Shown one piece after another: positions 25,143 to 40,100 of a DNA stretch of 64,000 bases. This DNA is from Brienomyrus brachyistius (Eukaryota; Chordata; Actinopteri; Osteoglossiformes; Mormyridae), in assembly GCF_023856365.1 (NCBI RefSeq), contig NC_064541.1, positions 21,037,214-21,101,213 of the forward strand. Reading direction: 5' to 3'. Below the pieces are notes generated by a model, which was not told where the DNA came from, made no database searches, and was given only the letters and a program-made list of their open reading frames with translations. The first letter of the stretch is position 1; every line of letters starts with the position of its first letter. The translations under genes and the position numbers were made by a program.

Positions 25143-28100
25143 AATTTCAAAAGAGAACTGAAAATAGAAAATCAAAAAATACTTAAAAAAAAACCCCATA
25201 AAAACACGGGTCCAGAATGATGTAGCAGTGAGGTTCAGAGGCTGGGGCTGGTCAGTGATCCTGGAGCGACTGGGGCTAAGGGCCTCGCCAACGGGCACAA
25301 CCGTGGCATCATTCTGTTGCTTGGATTCATAGTAATGAGTCAGGCAAGTGCAGAAGAAAAAGGCAAGTCGATGAAGGAGAGCAGAACAACATTTGGGGGA
25401 GAGATGAATAAATCTGGATAATGTCTTGGGTTCAAATTCCACCTCTGACTCTGTGGGGTTTGCACAGATATCCCTTCTGCCTTAAAATTCCCCACAGGGT
25501 GACCCCTGCCTTACACCTAGTGCCCCCCCCCCCAAGACCCTGTACTCCTGGAGTGTAAAGACTACCTGGTAGGCGTGGTCAGTATGGACGAGGTAGAGCG
25601 CGCTTGGGGCAGAACGACTCAGCGGAGTGGAGAGCTTGCCGTCGCCCTTGGTGCCGCTGCTGCCCCCGCCTCCGTCAGGCCGTCCCGGATCGGGGGGCGG
25701 TGGTGGGGAGAAGACAGGACGTGGCAGCGGGGACAGGCCACACAGGACATCACTGACGGAGTCTGTGTTGAGCTTGATCTCCGTATAGTAGAAGTCCTCT
25801 TCTCCATCACTACACTCCGACTCACAGTTACGCCTGGGGGGGGGGTGTGATGGAGGAGGGGGCAGTGGATATGGATATAAAACCAGAAACATGGACGGAT
25901 GATGGAAAATTCATGCATAAGGCAGACGGCATTTAAGAGAGAGAAACACCTGACGACGGCTCTCATGGATGCATTACAAAACCATAAGTTGTCCCCCAGC
26001 GAAACGCTTTGTCCCTTTGACACTTTGCCGGCAGAGTATGAATGGGTGGGGACTGTCATGTCAAATCGAGCCTGACAAAGTTCTTAATGAAGCCTTTATC
26101 CACGCTTTCCATTTCTATAGATCACACTGTTCTGCGTAACAGCATTGTTTGGCCTCCTAGGGATCGTTAAAACAGCCGTAACCGTGGCGATTCGCCACTG
26201 CCAACCAGAACCAAAATAATCATAATGGGATTGTGTTTGGCAATGCAAATGTGCTCCGTGACGTACTGTGTCTCAGTTAAAGAGAAGGAAGCACTCTGAC
26301 AGCCGCTAATAGAAATATAACATACATAATTCATACTATATATCCAATAACAATTTCTGTAGATGACCTGCCCAAGAACATCCCTGAAATAGCCCCACTC
26401 CTCAGTGCTACTCATCACCATTACTCCTCAAACAGGACCACTCCTCAGTGCTACTCCGGATCATTACTCCCAAAACAGGACCACTCCTCAGTGCTACTCA
26501 TCACCACTACTCCCCAAACAGGATCACTCCTCAGTGCTACTCATCACCACTACTCCTCAAACAGGACCACTCCTCAGTGCTACTCCGGATCATTACCCCC
26601 CAAACAGGACCACTCCTCAGTGCTACTCCGGATCATTACTCCCCAAACAGGACCACTCCTCAGTGCTACTCATCACCATTACTCCCCAAACAAGATCACT
26701 CCTCATGTTACTCCTGATCATTACTCCCCAAACTGGACCACTCCTCATGTTACTCCTGATCATTACTCCCCAAACAGAACCACTCCTCAGTGCTACTCAT
26801 AACCATTACTCCCCAAACAGGATCACTCCTCATGTTACTCCTGATCATTAGTCCCCAAACAGGACCACTCCTCAGTGCTACTCATCACCACTACTCCCCA
26901 AACAGGACCACTCCTCAGTGCTACTCATCACCATTACTCCCCAAACAGGACCACTCCTCAGTGCTACTCCGGATCATTACCCCCCAAACAGGACCACTCC
27001 TCAGTGCCACTCATCACCATTACTCCCCCAACAGGACCACTCCTCATGTTACTCCTGATGATTACTCCTCAAACAGGACCACTCCTCATGTTACTCCTGA
27101 TCATTACTCCCCAAACCAGACCACTCCTCATGTTACTCCTGATCGTTACTCCCCAAACAGAACCACTCCTTGGTGCTACTCCGGATCATTACTCCCCAAA
27201 CCGGACCACTCCTCATGTTACTCCTGATCATTACTCCCCAAACAGCAGCACTCCTCAATGCTACTCATCATCATTACTCTACTAACAGCACCACTCCCCA
27301 AAAAGCATCACTCTTTGCAGCTGCATGTGGCCTGAGGACCTGCACACTGCCATCATGCCCGGGGTACAACCTGAGCGTCGGCCAGAGAGGAAGCAGCCCG
27401 ACACTCTGAAGGACTCCAGGTTCACCTCCCTATAGCAGCCCTGCTCCTGTGACCTGGAGCAAAGTACTTGAACCATATCAGGCCAGTAAAAATATACAGC
27501 TGTGTGGAAGGGTAAAATTATAGCTGGTTTGCACAGAAGCACCCACTTAGCAATCAGATGCTGGAAGAACTTGTAGATGATCATATTAATGTGAATATTA
27601 ACACTGCAGAGTCGGACGGCGCCGGGAGGCCATACCCCAGGTGCACGGTGCGAATGTGTTTCTGAATCCCTGCTGCTGTGCCCAGAACCTTCCCACAGTT
27701 CTTCCACAGACACTTGAACATCACCTTCATGGAATTCTGTCAAAGAGAAGGAGACAGGGGGTTTGCCGGGAGACCTGGCTGGATGGTAACTGGAGATGTT
27801 GAGAAGCAGAGGTCAGGGGTCTGGAGTCTCACATGCCGATATCCGAATGACAATCGGCATCCTGATTTGTGCAAATGAGCCTCAGGGGCACCTATCACAC
27901 CTGACGCCCACTTCACGCCAATCATCCATCCATTTTCCAATCAGACTCTCCTAAAATGGCGGTTAATTCACTCGGCTAATTCGCTTCCCGTCACACCCTC
28001 CCCCCTAAAAAGCATCCTGATGAAATTCAAGCAGTCAACTTCATGTCGTTCATGAAGTTTGTCCATTTGCCATTCAGGACCCCACACTGTAAACATGCAC

Positions 28101-31100
28101 TGTAGCTGCCTGTGAAATTGCCTGCATGGCATCGTTATTGTACATCCATCCATCCATCCATCCATTTTCCAAACCGCTTATCCTATTGGGTCGCGGGGGG
28201 TCCGGAGCCTATCCCGGAATCAATGGGCACGAGGCAGGGAACAACCCAGGATGGGGGGCCAGCCCATCGCAGGGCACACTCACACACCAGTCACTCACAC
28301 ATGCACACCTATGGGCAATTCAGCAACTCCAATTAGCCTCAGCATGTTTTTGGACTGTGGGGGGAAACCGGAGTACCCGGAGGAAACCCCACGACGACAC
28401 GGGGAGAACATGCAAACTCCGCACACATGTGACCCAGGCGGAGACTCGAACCTGGGTCCCAGAGGTGTGAGGCGACAGTGCTAACCACTGCACCACCATG
28501 CCGCCCCCCGTTATTGTACAATTAATATTAATTACAGGGCCCATGATCGATTAGTATGAGAACAATATAAAAGTGGCCCCCACCCACCTGAGTCACTGAT
28601 CCAAATGAAATTAAAATGATTAAAAATAATAAATTAAAATATAGCATTGATTTTTGTGGTTTTCATTAATGAGTTACATTCTGTCAATTAATTGCCGACG
28701 TGTCACTGCTCATCCGTGGAGCGGCCGAGGTGGGATGTACAGCGTGGCAGGGAGTCTTAGGAGTAGGGGAGCGGAGAGGAGCAGGACAGAGAGGAGGCGC
28801 AGTTCCATGCCTCAGGATCCACCCGCTGTATAACGGCGAGACACAGTGGAAGGAAGAAGCCTGTGTACTTCATTCATGGGGATGAGTATGGGGGGGCGTG
28901 GGGGGGGGCGGCGCCACGCGGAGCGAGGTAACAAAGGGCGCCGGCTGGACCCGCCGCTCGCCGCGCCAGCAGACAATACCTGGGGCTTGCAGCGGGTGTC
29001 ATCATCTCATTTAGAGCTCGGCGTTTCCGGATCAGGCGAAGACGACGTCCCAGTGGGGTGGGGTGGGGAAGAGGCGGCGGCCTGCTTCCAAGCCCCTCCC
29101 GCGAGCTCCCCTCCCATGCCGCTTACCCCCGTCTGAAGCATTACATCATTACATCATTGTAGCAAGCCAGCTCCCTGGTCGCAGACCGGCGGGAGAATTC
29201 AGGCGATTTAACAAGCCCTCTGTGCTTCTGCCCCCAGCGGGTCTGAGGATGGGGGGTGCAGGTATCAAAATTAATTCGACGGGCTCTGCAAGACCTCGGT
29301 TGTCAATCGGTATTTGAAACCCAACGCAGCAGCACCTGCTGACCGTCACGACCACCACCAGCCAAACACTGACCATCCTGGCGAGAGGGGCACGGTAACG
29401 ATACGCTTACAAGACGACGGTGACCGCTCAAACGTGCAGCGGCGTAACGTTCCGGTGCCCAAGGCCACGCTTGCAAGTCCCGCCCACCTTGCGCTTGCGG
29501 GGGATGGGCTCGTCGAAGAGCAGGCTGCTTCCATCCGGCTCGTCCAGGCCGTCATCTGGCTGCCCCGTGACTGCGGGCATGCGGAAGGGCTTGAAGCTGT
29601 CGGCGGACAGGGGCGGGGACGGCGTCGACGGGTTCGACTGGTCACTAGGGATGCTCCAGCTCCAGTACCCGCTGCTGCTGTGGCTGGATGGCGTGAAGCC
29701 ACCTGCGTCCTTCCAGGATCCGTTTGAACCCTCTGCCAGAAAAGTAAGATACAGCCACTCACATCTGGGGGTGTGTTTTAGATGAGCCCTCAGAATATTC
29801 TGGAAGGTCATCGTCACTTGGACGGCCATCATGTCATGAGCGGCAGGAGGTAGTCGATAATGCAATAAAACACTCTAAGGGCTCAAACCTGAACCAGTCC
29901 AGTAAAACGTTAAAAGATCACAAATTTCATGTTGGTCCATTAGGGCGGCGTTTCCCAGCCCAGTCCTCAGGGACCCAGACATTCCACGTTTCTGCTCCCT
30001 TCCAGCTCCCAGAAACACGGAGTGTCTCTCGGTTCCCAAAGACCGGATTGGGAAACGCTGCATTAGGGAGATTTGCTGGTCCCCGCCTGCAATCCACAGC
30101 GCTTCGTTTTCCTGAGTAATGAGCCCACTGACAGCTAGATGCCCACCCCAACCCCGCAATGCTCACCGGTGACTTTGACTGGGGGGCTCCGCACCAGGGG
30201 ACTGGTGGACAGGCTGGTCAGCACCATAGCAGCGGTCACCTTGTCCATGTCCACTTCCTCTTCCTCCTTTTTCCTGGGGGGGGGCATGGGGCATTTTAAA
30301 AGGCCGTTGGGAGGTGTGCTGCTGGGTCACGAGGGAGTAATGTGGGCAAGGTGGGAGTCATGGCGACGACAACAATGCTCAGCGAGAATATCCTGCTTAC
30401 AGTAGCATTTATATCACTCAAGTATGGCAAGCATGAAGTTTTACTTCAGCTTATTTTCTTATTGGCAACAGATTAAGGACAAACATGTTCAGCCTTATAC
30501 ACCCTTATACCCCCCGCCTAATGCTGGGCCCCCCACCTTATACTACCTACACCCACCTTAAGAGGGATTCCATCGTCACGGTAACGCACTGTCACACTGG
30601 GCACATTTCCAGTCCTGTTTTTCTGTACAGATATGCGGCTTAATCGCTCCGTGGCCGGACCCGCCGCCGGCCCTCCCCGTGGGCCGGACCCGCCGCCGGC
30701 CCTCCCCGTGGCCGGACCCGCCGCCGGCCCTCCCAGTGGCCCGGACCCGCCGCCGGCCCTCCCAGTGGCCCGGACCCGCCGCCGGCCCTCCCAGTGGCCC
30801 GGACCCGCCGCCGGCCCTCCCCGTGGACGGACCCGCCGCCGGCCCTCCCAGTGGCCGGACCCGCCGCCGGCCCTCCCCGTGGCCGGACCCGCCGCCGGCC
30901 CTCCCCGTGGACGGACCCGCCGCCGGCCCTCCCAGTGGCCGGACCCGCCGCCGGCTCTCTCCGGCCTCCTCATCTGCTTAATTACCTGAGTATATCAGGG
31001 CTCCTGTTTCATAAACGTCTTCCCACGTTCCTGCCTTAGTGCCAAGGGGGTCTATCCACCCCTAACAATGTCATTTTAAACTTTTAAACGATGTTTATTT

Positions 31101-34100
31101 GAATGTCACCCTAACCCTTGGTGCCCGTCGGAGGACAGAACGGGGGAGGTGTCCGACCGCGGAGGGGGGAGGTGTCCGACCGCGGAGAGCAGCTGCAAGA
31201 ACTCATGCTGACACACTGGCTCTTTTTCATAAGGAAACCTACATTATTTATAATTCTCTTAGCATCAAGTAAGTGTAACTTTAGGGAATGAAAGGAGGGG
31301 GGCGGGGGGGTGATAGCAGCTGTAGTCAGAGGGAGGATAGAGGCCTTAACAGCAGTGACCTGGGAAGACTTCAAACAGCTGCTGAATAGGCAGCCTGCAA
31401 AATATTATTTGGTGTCAACAACAGTCATCTGTGATTCAGAAAGATTTATGGGAGGTTCTTAAAAAGAAGGGAGGGAAATGACTATGTAATCAAGACTAAT
31501 AAAAATAATAAGAAAACATCAAAAAGACAACTATAGAAAGATTTTTCTTCTTTGTGCATAAACAGATAAAGGAAATCTACATACATCGCATAGAGATAAT
31601 TAACAGTATGACAGGTGACGTAATATAACCGATTCAGATCATTAGAAGGGCACAGTTTCTCAGAACAGACACACTGCAACCTGGGAAAATAATCGGTTTG
31701 TAAAGCAAACCCCTGAATACTTAGGCTTTGCCAGACATTGAGGTCCTTCCGCGCTGCAGACGCAGGTATGCGTGTCCCCACCCTGCTTTGGGCCACCCGC
31801 CTCCATTTTGCTCACGGCAGGTGGTCATTGGTGCACACCACTAGAGCTGGATGTGGGGGGGGCATGGAAGCCTGAAGCCTGTGCCGCTCTGACGGGCACA
31901 GTGTGCCCCCAGCAGCCCCTGCGTCACCCCACGCCTTCCCTGAAGGCTGCAGAGACACCCGGCCACGTTGTGGAGTGCAGCCCTGGGACCGATGGCGTGT
32001 GCGCACCCCCCCGACGCCCCAGTGTAATTTCTCATCTTCAGACGGTGCTCGAAGGCCCCACTGCCACACAAGCCGCTCTATTTATAGAGTATGACGGAGC
32101 CCCCGCCTGCCCATCGCGTCTGCGCTCGCTTGCTCACTCGCGGACTAATACCGCTAATTACGCCAGAAGTTATTTAGCCTGGGGGGCGCAGCGGAGTGGA
32201 AAATAAAAATAAAGACCCTACAAGCTGCACTTCCATACACAGAGTGTACAGCTGTACCCTGGACTCCCAACTTAAGGCTGAACAGTGTGGTCTGTCTGTC
32301 CCAAATTAAAGGAGCCCCACAAATGAGAGTCATTAAAGACGTGGTCTCACGCCCGATACTCATGGAGCCGTGTTGGCACCTTTAGCTGTCGGAGTTGCGT
32401 TTGCTGTAGAAGCAAAATTGCCAAATCGAATATATTTAAAGAGAATTCCTGACAGAAAGTCAGGCAGATTACATCACTGTCTGTGCGGAAAGAGAGGGAT
32501 AAAAAAAAATATAAGAGGAGGACAAATGATAGAAAATGAGAGGAAAGGATGAACAGGCAGGCAACCTAGAGGCACGTCCAGGACCGCCGAGGGAAGCGAA
32601 CGGCAACAGGGAGAAAGAGGGGAAAGAAGGCGGGTAACGTTCTCCGGGGATGTGCTGATGGGGGTGTCCGCGGAAAAGGAGGGGAAAAAATAAATAAAAT
32701 GGAGGATGACGACAAATAAGCACGTGGGCGAAGCATGCGGCAACCGTGTCCCACCGGAAGGGGGCGCTCAAGTGCACTACAGCGGGCACCTTTATGGACA
32801 GACCCTCGTTTGACACACACAAGCCATGCACACCACCATGTTCAGCTTTGTGGTGGGCTGGGGGGGGGGGGGGGGAGGCATCACAGCTCCCATAGTGGGA
32901 CATGAAAACAAACAGGAGATGAGGGGGTGAGGCGGCAGGACGGGTGACAGATTTTAGCGTCATGGAACGCTGCCTCTAGCAGGTATTTTTACCAAAATGT
33001 TTGTGACAATGGAGGTGATTTATAACTGCGTGTGCATGTGTGTGCGTGCATGTGCTGGATCCAGGCTCCCCGCTCCCAGTATGACAGGCAGCCTCTGTCA
33101 CGGGAAGTGAAGGAGAGCATCAAGGAGCGAGCAGCAGTGAGGGAGGCTGCCGCGGCACCGATGAGCTCATCGTTTTAGATGGACCAATACAGCAAAGCTG
33201 GAAAGCGCAACGGAACCTGGACCACGCCCCTTTACTACCCCCTCCGACTCCTCAGTAACACCTCCCCCTTATTTACACCTCCCCATCAGTGACCCCCTCC
33301 CATTCAGGCTATAAATGTTACAAAAAATCAAGCACTCATTCATTCTCTATCAAAACGTTCTCTTGAAATCCTTATATATATTTTGCTTTTAGAACAATTC
33401 TTATTACTACCAAAATGCTATCTTGCATTGAATTAAAAGAAGTATGTGACCTCAGTAATGACACATAAGGACCACAGGATGATGCCCAAGCAGAGCTGGA
33501 AGGCAATAGCAGGAGAAACCGATCACCCGAAAATGAGGAAAAACAAAGATCCTTCAGCAGCCCCCCAAAGATCCTTCAGCAGCCGCTGTGTTGTACAAAT
33601 ATGCAAAATCACAAAAAACTGGGAGCCTGGTGTAGCAAATGTTTACATTTCATATTCATACGCGCAGCGCCACCTAAATGCTCCGCGGACCTGTTTGATC
33701 TTCGTAAAACCATGAATCAAAATGGAAATACGACAGCAGAGACGCTCGCAAACAGTCACAAACTGACACACGGAAATACACCCCAGAGTCCTTCCCCCCA
33801 AATCCATCCCCAGCTTCTCCGTTACGGGGGACGTAAAGGACCGATCACCTTCTCTTAAAGAGACCACATTGTCACGTCACCCATTCTTATCCACCCAGAT
33901 GATCTTAAAAGGGACCTCAAAATGGGGGGGGGGGGGGGATTTTTAGACGCCATTTTATTTTGTGGTCATAACAAAAATGCTGCACCCTTCATTGCCGGTC
34001 AGCAGAGGGCAGAAGTCGTCTCTCCCCAAAACACTGTCTGAAAAGAGCAGCTACTTCCTGCCAGATACAACTTATCATGGGCGGAGCAGCAAGCCTGTCA

Positions 34101-37100
34101 AGTATGTGGGTGGATAAGCTGAATATCAGTACTGACACACGGCATGGTTCCACACAGGCAGAGCCCACGGCCACAGGGGCAGTTCAGGAACAGCTTTATT
34201 AGGTGGTTAGTGGAGTTCTTTACTTAGTTATTTTTTTAAAGCCTACTGGTTCACTCGACCCCTGACTGACACTTAAGGAATCCAGATCAGCCGCTCAGCT
34301 CAAGGGCACAACAGCTGCTCCCCTTGATCTTCCACCGGGTCAGCAGGCGGCCACAGTGCCACCCGCTGCCTGTTAGTGCGTGTAGGAAGAGTGAGCGTGC
34401 ACAGAGCACCGGCGACCCAAGACTAATCTGGTCTTTGGAGGAGCACTGGCGGGTGCGGCAGACACCCTCACTGCACCAGGAGTCCCCCCCCGCGCTCTCG
34501 ATCCTGATTACGTAGGGCCACCCACAGCGGTCACTGAACAGGGGGGGTGGGTCCACCTTCGGTATCAGAAAGGGGGAAATGGAACATTCTAGGCATGACT
34601 CAGTTTACCAAAAAACGAACATGGGATAGAGCGCCCTCTTCCGATTTTAGCACCAGAAGACCATGAGTCTGTTACGATGACGTATTTTCGTTCTGTTTTT
34701 TGAAAAATAAATAAAGCACCTTTAAACCAAAATCACGATGAAGGATTGTGGGAAAATTATCCAGCAGCATGACAGAGGGAGTCAGCGGGGGTCATGTGTG
34801 ATGTCAGCTTTTAACGGGAAGCTTCCAGTCGCGTCGGCAGCGAACACTGCGCCGCTGGATGGTTCAACACTGGGCACACTGTACAGGGCAGCCGCATCGA
34901 ACCAGAGAACATGCAAAAGGCATTCAGCTGCATTTAGCGTCTGGACCTTAATGACAGTCATGCACACAACCATAGACAGATAAACATGAGGCCGCTGAAA
35001 TTTCGGGGCGGGGGGGGGGGGGGGTCGGGCTACTGAGCAGAAATGCCGCATTCAACAAAACTCTGCCCCCGTCAAGCCTGGGCTGCGCCACCCACATGGA
35101 CTGATGGGATTACATCACTGAGGTACGGTCTGAACCACCTAGGTGCCACTTTAAGGGGCCCTCTGCAAAGATACAGCCGCCTTCAAAAAGTGTGATGCGG
35201 ACGAAAGCGAGACACCAAAACAGGCCGGTGCGAGTCCTGCTAGGGGCAGCTCGCCGTCATTAACTGTATCATGGCAACAAGGTCTCTGCATCCCACGGGC
35301 GGGCGATGCCACATGCAGTGGCGGGGCTGTTTTTAAATCAGCTCTCTTGTTCGTTATGGTGTCCAAAACTTGCTACCGGTCCCTAAGAACAGCACTGTGC
35401 AGAACAGCAGCAGACATACAACTACACCGATGCTGTTGTGCTTTTCTCGGAAACGGGGAAAAAAAAGCCCAAAGCAAGGAAAACTCTTTTGATGTGCGTT
35501 TGAGGAAGTCAGTCAGAGACCATGTCCAATCTGATAAGAAGTATATGGCTGGGGGAATAGCAAGCTCTAATAAAACTCATTGTGGGACGGCTGGAAGGCA
35601 TCCAAGCCGGTGGATCTTTGGGCTCTGCAGAAGAGAGTGCTTTTCAGATGGTAATCACATGTTTTCAAATTAACAGCCCCGGAGTCCAGACCGAAGCGCG
35701 ACATTATCTTCAGCGAAACGCTCAGCAACTCTGCACCGCTGCCGTGTTTTGAGGGGAACGAACGCCACATTCCGGTTACAAACGAACGCCACATTCCGGT
35801 TACAAACGAACGCCACATTCCGGTTACAAACGAACGCCACATTCCGGTTACAAACGAACGCCACATTCCGGTTACAAAAAAAAAACACAGCAAAGAAGTG
35901 AATAAAATTATGGTATTAAAGGCCCTGAAGTATTATTCCTGAAACCCGTTACATTGGTGAGGAAAGGCGGGCAAAAAAAAAAGAAGAAGCGACAAAACTC
36001 TCAATCCATTTCATTTGCATTAATGTGGCAAGAAAATGGACTTTTATGGAGCCGTAAAGAACAAACCAAAAGAAAAACACTGAAGATGCCGCGCAGGAAC
36101 ATTAAAAAGTCACGAGTCAGAGTCACGAGTCAGAGTCACGGGTCAGAGTCACGGGTCAGAGTCGCTACATGCTGGGGTTGATCCCCATGGATGTAATAGC
36201 ACAATTTCCACTCCGAGTCTCTCAGTTGCAAACTTTCAGAGAGGCACTTAACTCTGACAGCGCGAGATGTCGATTAAACTTGCAGAGTGAGATTTGGTCG
36301 TACAATGACAGCGGTGAACTGTAATTCTGTAAGAAGGAAAGCACATTGTAATCCTCCATGCTTGTCGACCTTTGACGTCTGCGATCAGTCTCGCTAGAGT
36401 GATCCGTCACACTAAGAGGTCTGGCCAAGTCATCTGAGTCCTGCCAGTCTCAACTGGTCAATAGTTGTTTGGTTAACAGTATGAGCAGGGATATGCAGCT
36501 TAAACGGTCATGGGAGGATTTAATTCTTTAAGTCTTAAGGAAAAAATAAAAACTGAATATTAAAGGAAAGAATGCTACTTTGAAAGAATGGATGTACATA
36601 ATGAAATCTTCTATGGGGTCCTGGTGAATATGGCATTCAGGTAAAACATTTTATACAGCCACCGGAATACTACTTATAATACAGAATATAACCATATTAC
36701 TGAGCAAGTGGGTTTAAGAACGTAATCCATACGGAATAGGGGACATAACGAGCATTTAGCATCAACTCAAAAAATCTAACTCAATCCGCCCCAAAGGAGC
36801 ACAAGTTACCAAGCAGGAGTGTTTGACACCCTAAAGACGCCATTGTGCACAGCTGTAATGAAAGTGCGATAAGCTGTGCAGCCCAAGCCAATGAGCAATC
36901 ACTGGGCGCCAATAATTCTACCCAATACAAACATTTTGTTGGCGTTTTGTCTGATTGCACTAAAACAATTAGCCTGCTCACAGGTATGTTTGCGATCCTC
37001 AGGTAATTCGTTTTACATTCACTTGGAATGTCTTCGTTTCCAATTACAAGCACCACGTTATCTTAAGGTTTATTGAGCAATAAAGAGACTGAAGAGAAGA

Positions 37101-40100
37101 AGATAAAGAAAGACTGCGGCACCAGACCTGTTCCTGAAAGACCAGACACATCCAGAGCCAAGCAGCCGGGTCACGACATGGTCACGGCCGCTGGGGCAAG
37201 ACGCCATTATTTATATACATGCATGCATGCATTCGTTTTACATGAGGACTATTAGGCTGCCAGCTATTTTAATTGCAATCCGTTCCTAACACACATCCAT
37301 TCTGCAAATTTTTGTCATCAAATGCATATGTTCATTATATATGCATATGTTCATGTAATTCAACATCAACAACAGAGTCGGTGTTTGATTATTAAGAATC
37401 GCTCCAAGCTGACCACTGCAGTCCAAGTGTTGACATCAAACTCCGGGTAAAACAGTTTGGTTCTGAGCGCGATTCCCGGCAGACGGCACATTACTGACTG
37501 CAGAGCTGAGATCATATCCAACAGCAACATCTACAGCTGTACCCTCAGACGCAATCACTATACGGCACAAGGAATGGGCCACGTGACCTCACACATTCAT
37601 ACCTCAAATAGTAGCAAGAAAATGGTCATATGAATGGAAGCTGGGGGGGTGGGGACCAAAACACCCCCATCCATATGTCATTCATAATGTAAGAGCACTT
37701 GGATACCGACTGGGGGGGAATTAGCAACCAATGCTAATTTCAAACTGCTCCCTTGATTGGTTGCAATGATCCCTTGTACTGCAAGAGCAGGTATCAGTAC
37801 ATGACTGTGTTTTATGGCAGAAGTAAGAAATGCAAAATAAATAAAACGCAAAAAAGCAAAATATACCTTCTTAAGTAATTTTTACATATGCAATGTATAT
37901 ATTCAATATGCAATACAAATATTTTTCAGTTCATATAAAGTTATAAACACAGAACTGGCTGCGTAAACACAGACAAAGGAAGGATCCGCAATGGAGAGCG
38001 TCTCACCTGGTGTGAGGAACGTCTATGCTGCAGGAAACCACCTTCCGCTTCTGCTCCAGCAGGGACACGGACCGGGTCGGCTCCTTCTCGGGCTCCGCCA
38101 GCTTGTTGCTGGGCCCTGGCGGGTCTCCTGTGCCCTCCGTCGCCCCGTTTCTGGGCTCCATCTCTCGGGATTTCATCGGCATGCCCACCGCTTGGTTCGC
38201 ATGCCCATTGCATGAGCTTTGCTGCAAGAAATCATCGGGGGAAAAACAGGCGTCACAGACGCCAAGAGCAATTTTACTTTAAAAGTAAGCACACATTATC
38301 CAATACAGAATAAAACTAATATCAAACGCTTCTTAATGGCTCCACAACAGAGAATAAGCATCTTGCAACATACAGGCAGTGAAACAAAATCCCAACGCCT
38401 TTCACAGCACCTCAGAAATGCATAACAGTCGAGGACTGTAATCACCTGTTGGTGTGACCTAATTCCTCGACGACACTCAATTTTCACCCAAACGGCTTAA
38501 CAAAATACCACATTTTTTCATCCTCGTTTGATAAAAGTTGCATTTCACATTCGCTAAAAATGGACCCCGGCCCCAAATAAGGAAACCATGAGGCAGCGGC
38601 AACAGCCCGACCCCCCACACAGAATCACAACCAGGCAGCTACTTCAACCTGGTGACCAGAGGACAGCGAGGTCACTCTCAGGACAGAAGCTGCCTGCTGG
38701 CAGCAAATAATAGACAAGAGGCATTTTATTAAGTAGCTACAGAACGTCTTATGAGTGTCGGCAAGGCGGACATTCCAGGCTACTGACGTTAGCGTGGTCT
38801 TTGTGAACCTAAAGCTATGTAATTGGCTCAGTTACTTTGATTCATTTAGCTTGAACCATGCACTCATAAACAAGTACTTCATTTCTGAATCTTGTTCATG
38901 ACCCGGCTGCCGAGTTCCTGTGTCAGGAAGAAATATCTTCGATGAAAAAAATTGCTTTGTGAATCAAAGGATGATATAGGGCGCGAGCTGCACCCTGACG
39001 CGCCACACCGTTAAATTCTGTAATGAACACATTACGACATAAACCTCACTGTCACCGCACTCCCTGCGAGACTGTCAAATATGACAGAGTATATACTCTG
39101 CTAAAGAAACAGATCAAAACTAGATATATTCACACATTTAACAGGCAAACATCACATGTTAAACAACACATATTAAAATGCATAAACCATTAGCTTAAAA
39201 AAAAAGTATGTGAGAAATCTTTGCTATACTATTCTTTGATTGACATTAATATATACAACAATGTATGCATTATTTGTGATGTAGTCGCCAATACCCCGCA
39301 CAATGTCTATGAAGAATTTACATAGATGTACAAAACATCTTCGTAACACCACCTCTGTCCAGACAAAGACTTAATACCTCATCACATCTTTAAAACAGAA
39401 GCAGCCATTGATGAAAATCCTAGTAAAAAATTACTATCCTTTATTTAAAAAAAATGCATTTGTAAACAAGCAACATTTAATAGCGGACCTAATAATCATA
39501 TTTACAATCAAATGAAATTTGCGAAATGCACAACAACAAAAAAACTAGACTGTACCTAGACTTATGTAGTGGGCTAGCCCCTTCATTCAATAACAAACAT
39601 ACAGAACTGCATAACAACATTAATCAATTTTGTGCATTACTGCAGTAGGCGGGAGGCTACGGGAAAAACAGCCCGGCGATGCGGTCAGACAAAAGGATGC
39701 ATTCATCTGACCGCGGGGACACGCAAGGAACAGCAAAACATTCAAACTAGATGCTGGCGTGACTTTAAAACGCCGCTGCTTAAAAGGTGATGGCTGAACA
39801 AAACAAAAAAATAAACGACACACGGTACTTGGGCACAAGTTGAAAGTATGACTCCGTACATAATTTTAAGTGCCGAGAGCATCGTTTCAAATGTTAAAGA
39901 CTGGTCCAAACGAAACTTGAAAGCACATAATACCTTCGCCGGGTTGCAATGTGCAAACAACTACTCCTGTAAAACGAGTCGTACGTTGGGAGTAGGTGCT
40001 TGGTAGCGAAGAAATAGAGAGATTACGTATATTATACATTTTTTCCATTCAGTTCATCTCCGTGCCCATAAAACAATGATGTGCAGTTTTGCAAGACCTC

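Larger units (their letters stand above)
30274..38006. other. znf704 intron 2
   Basis: A 7.7-kb intron between the LLEQKRKVV exon and the [11 protein letters not shown] exon. It holds three minisatellites (30651-30963, 35757-35876, 36108-36163) and poly-G runs at about 32861, 33926 and 35009. Open frames in it are low-complexity or have no recognisable similarity. Confidence 0.6.

Noticed and set aside
26405..27285. Overlapping plus-strand frames of 103-148 codons
   Set aside because: They are made of the 43-bp minisatellite inside znf704 intron 5, cycle through all phases and match no protein family.
28442..28495. A tRNA gene
   Set aside because: The A and B boxes belong to the head of a SINE with its own target duplication; no complete cloverleaf tRNA was seen.
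30518..31039. Pro/Ala/Arg-rich frames of 80-151 codons on both strands
   Set aside because: They come from the GC-rich minisatellite; frames open on both strands at once are a composition effect.
31772..32206. 144-codon plus-strand frame in znf704 intron 2
   Set aside because: Low-complexity Pro/Ala/Cys composition in GC-rich DNA with no domain; overlapping frames exist on the other strand.
35567..35893. Minus-strand frame with an eight-residue repeat
   Set aside because: The 24-bp tandem repeat keeps frame by its length alone; no signal peptide or family similarity.
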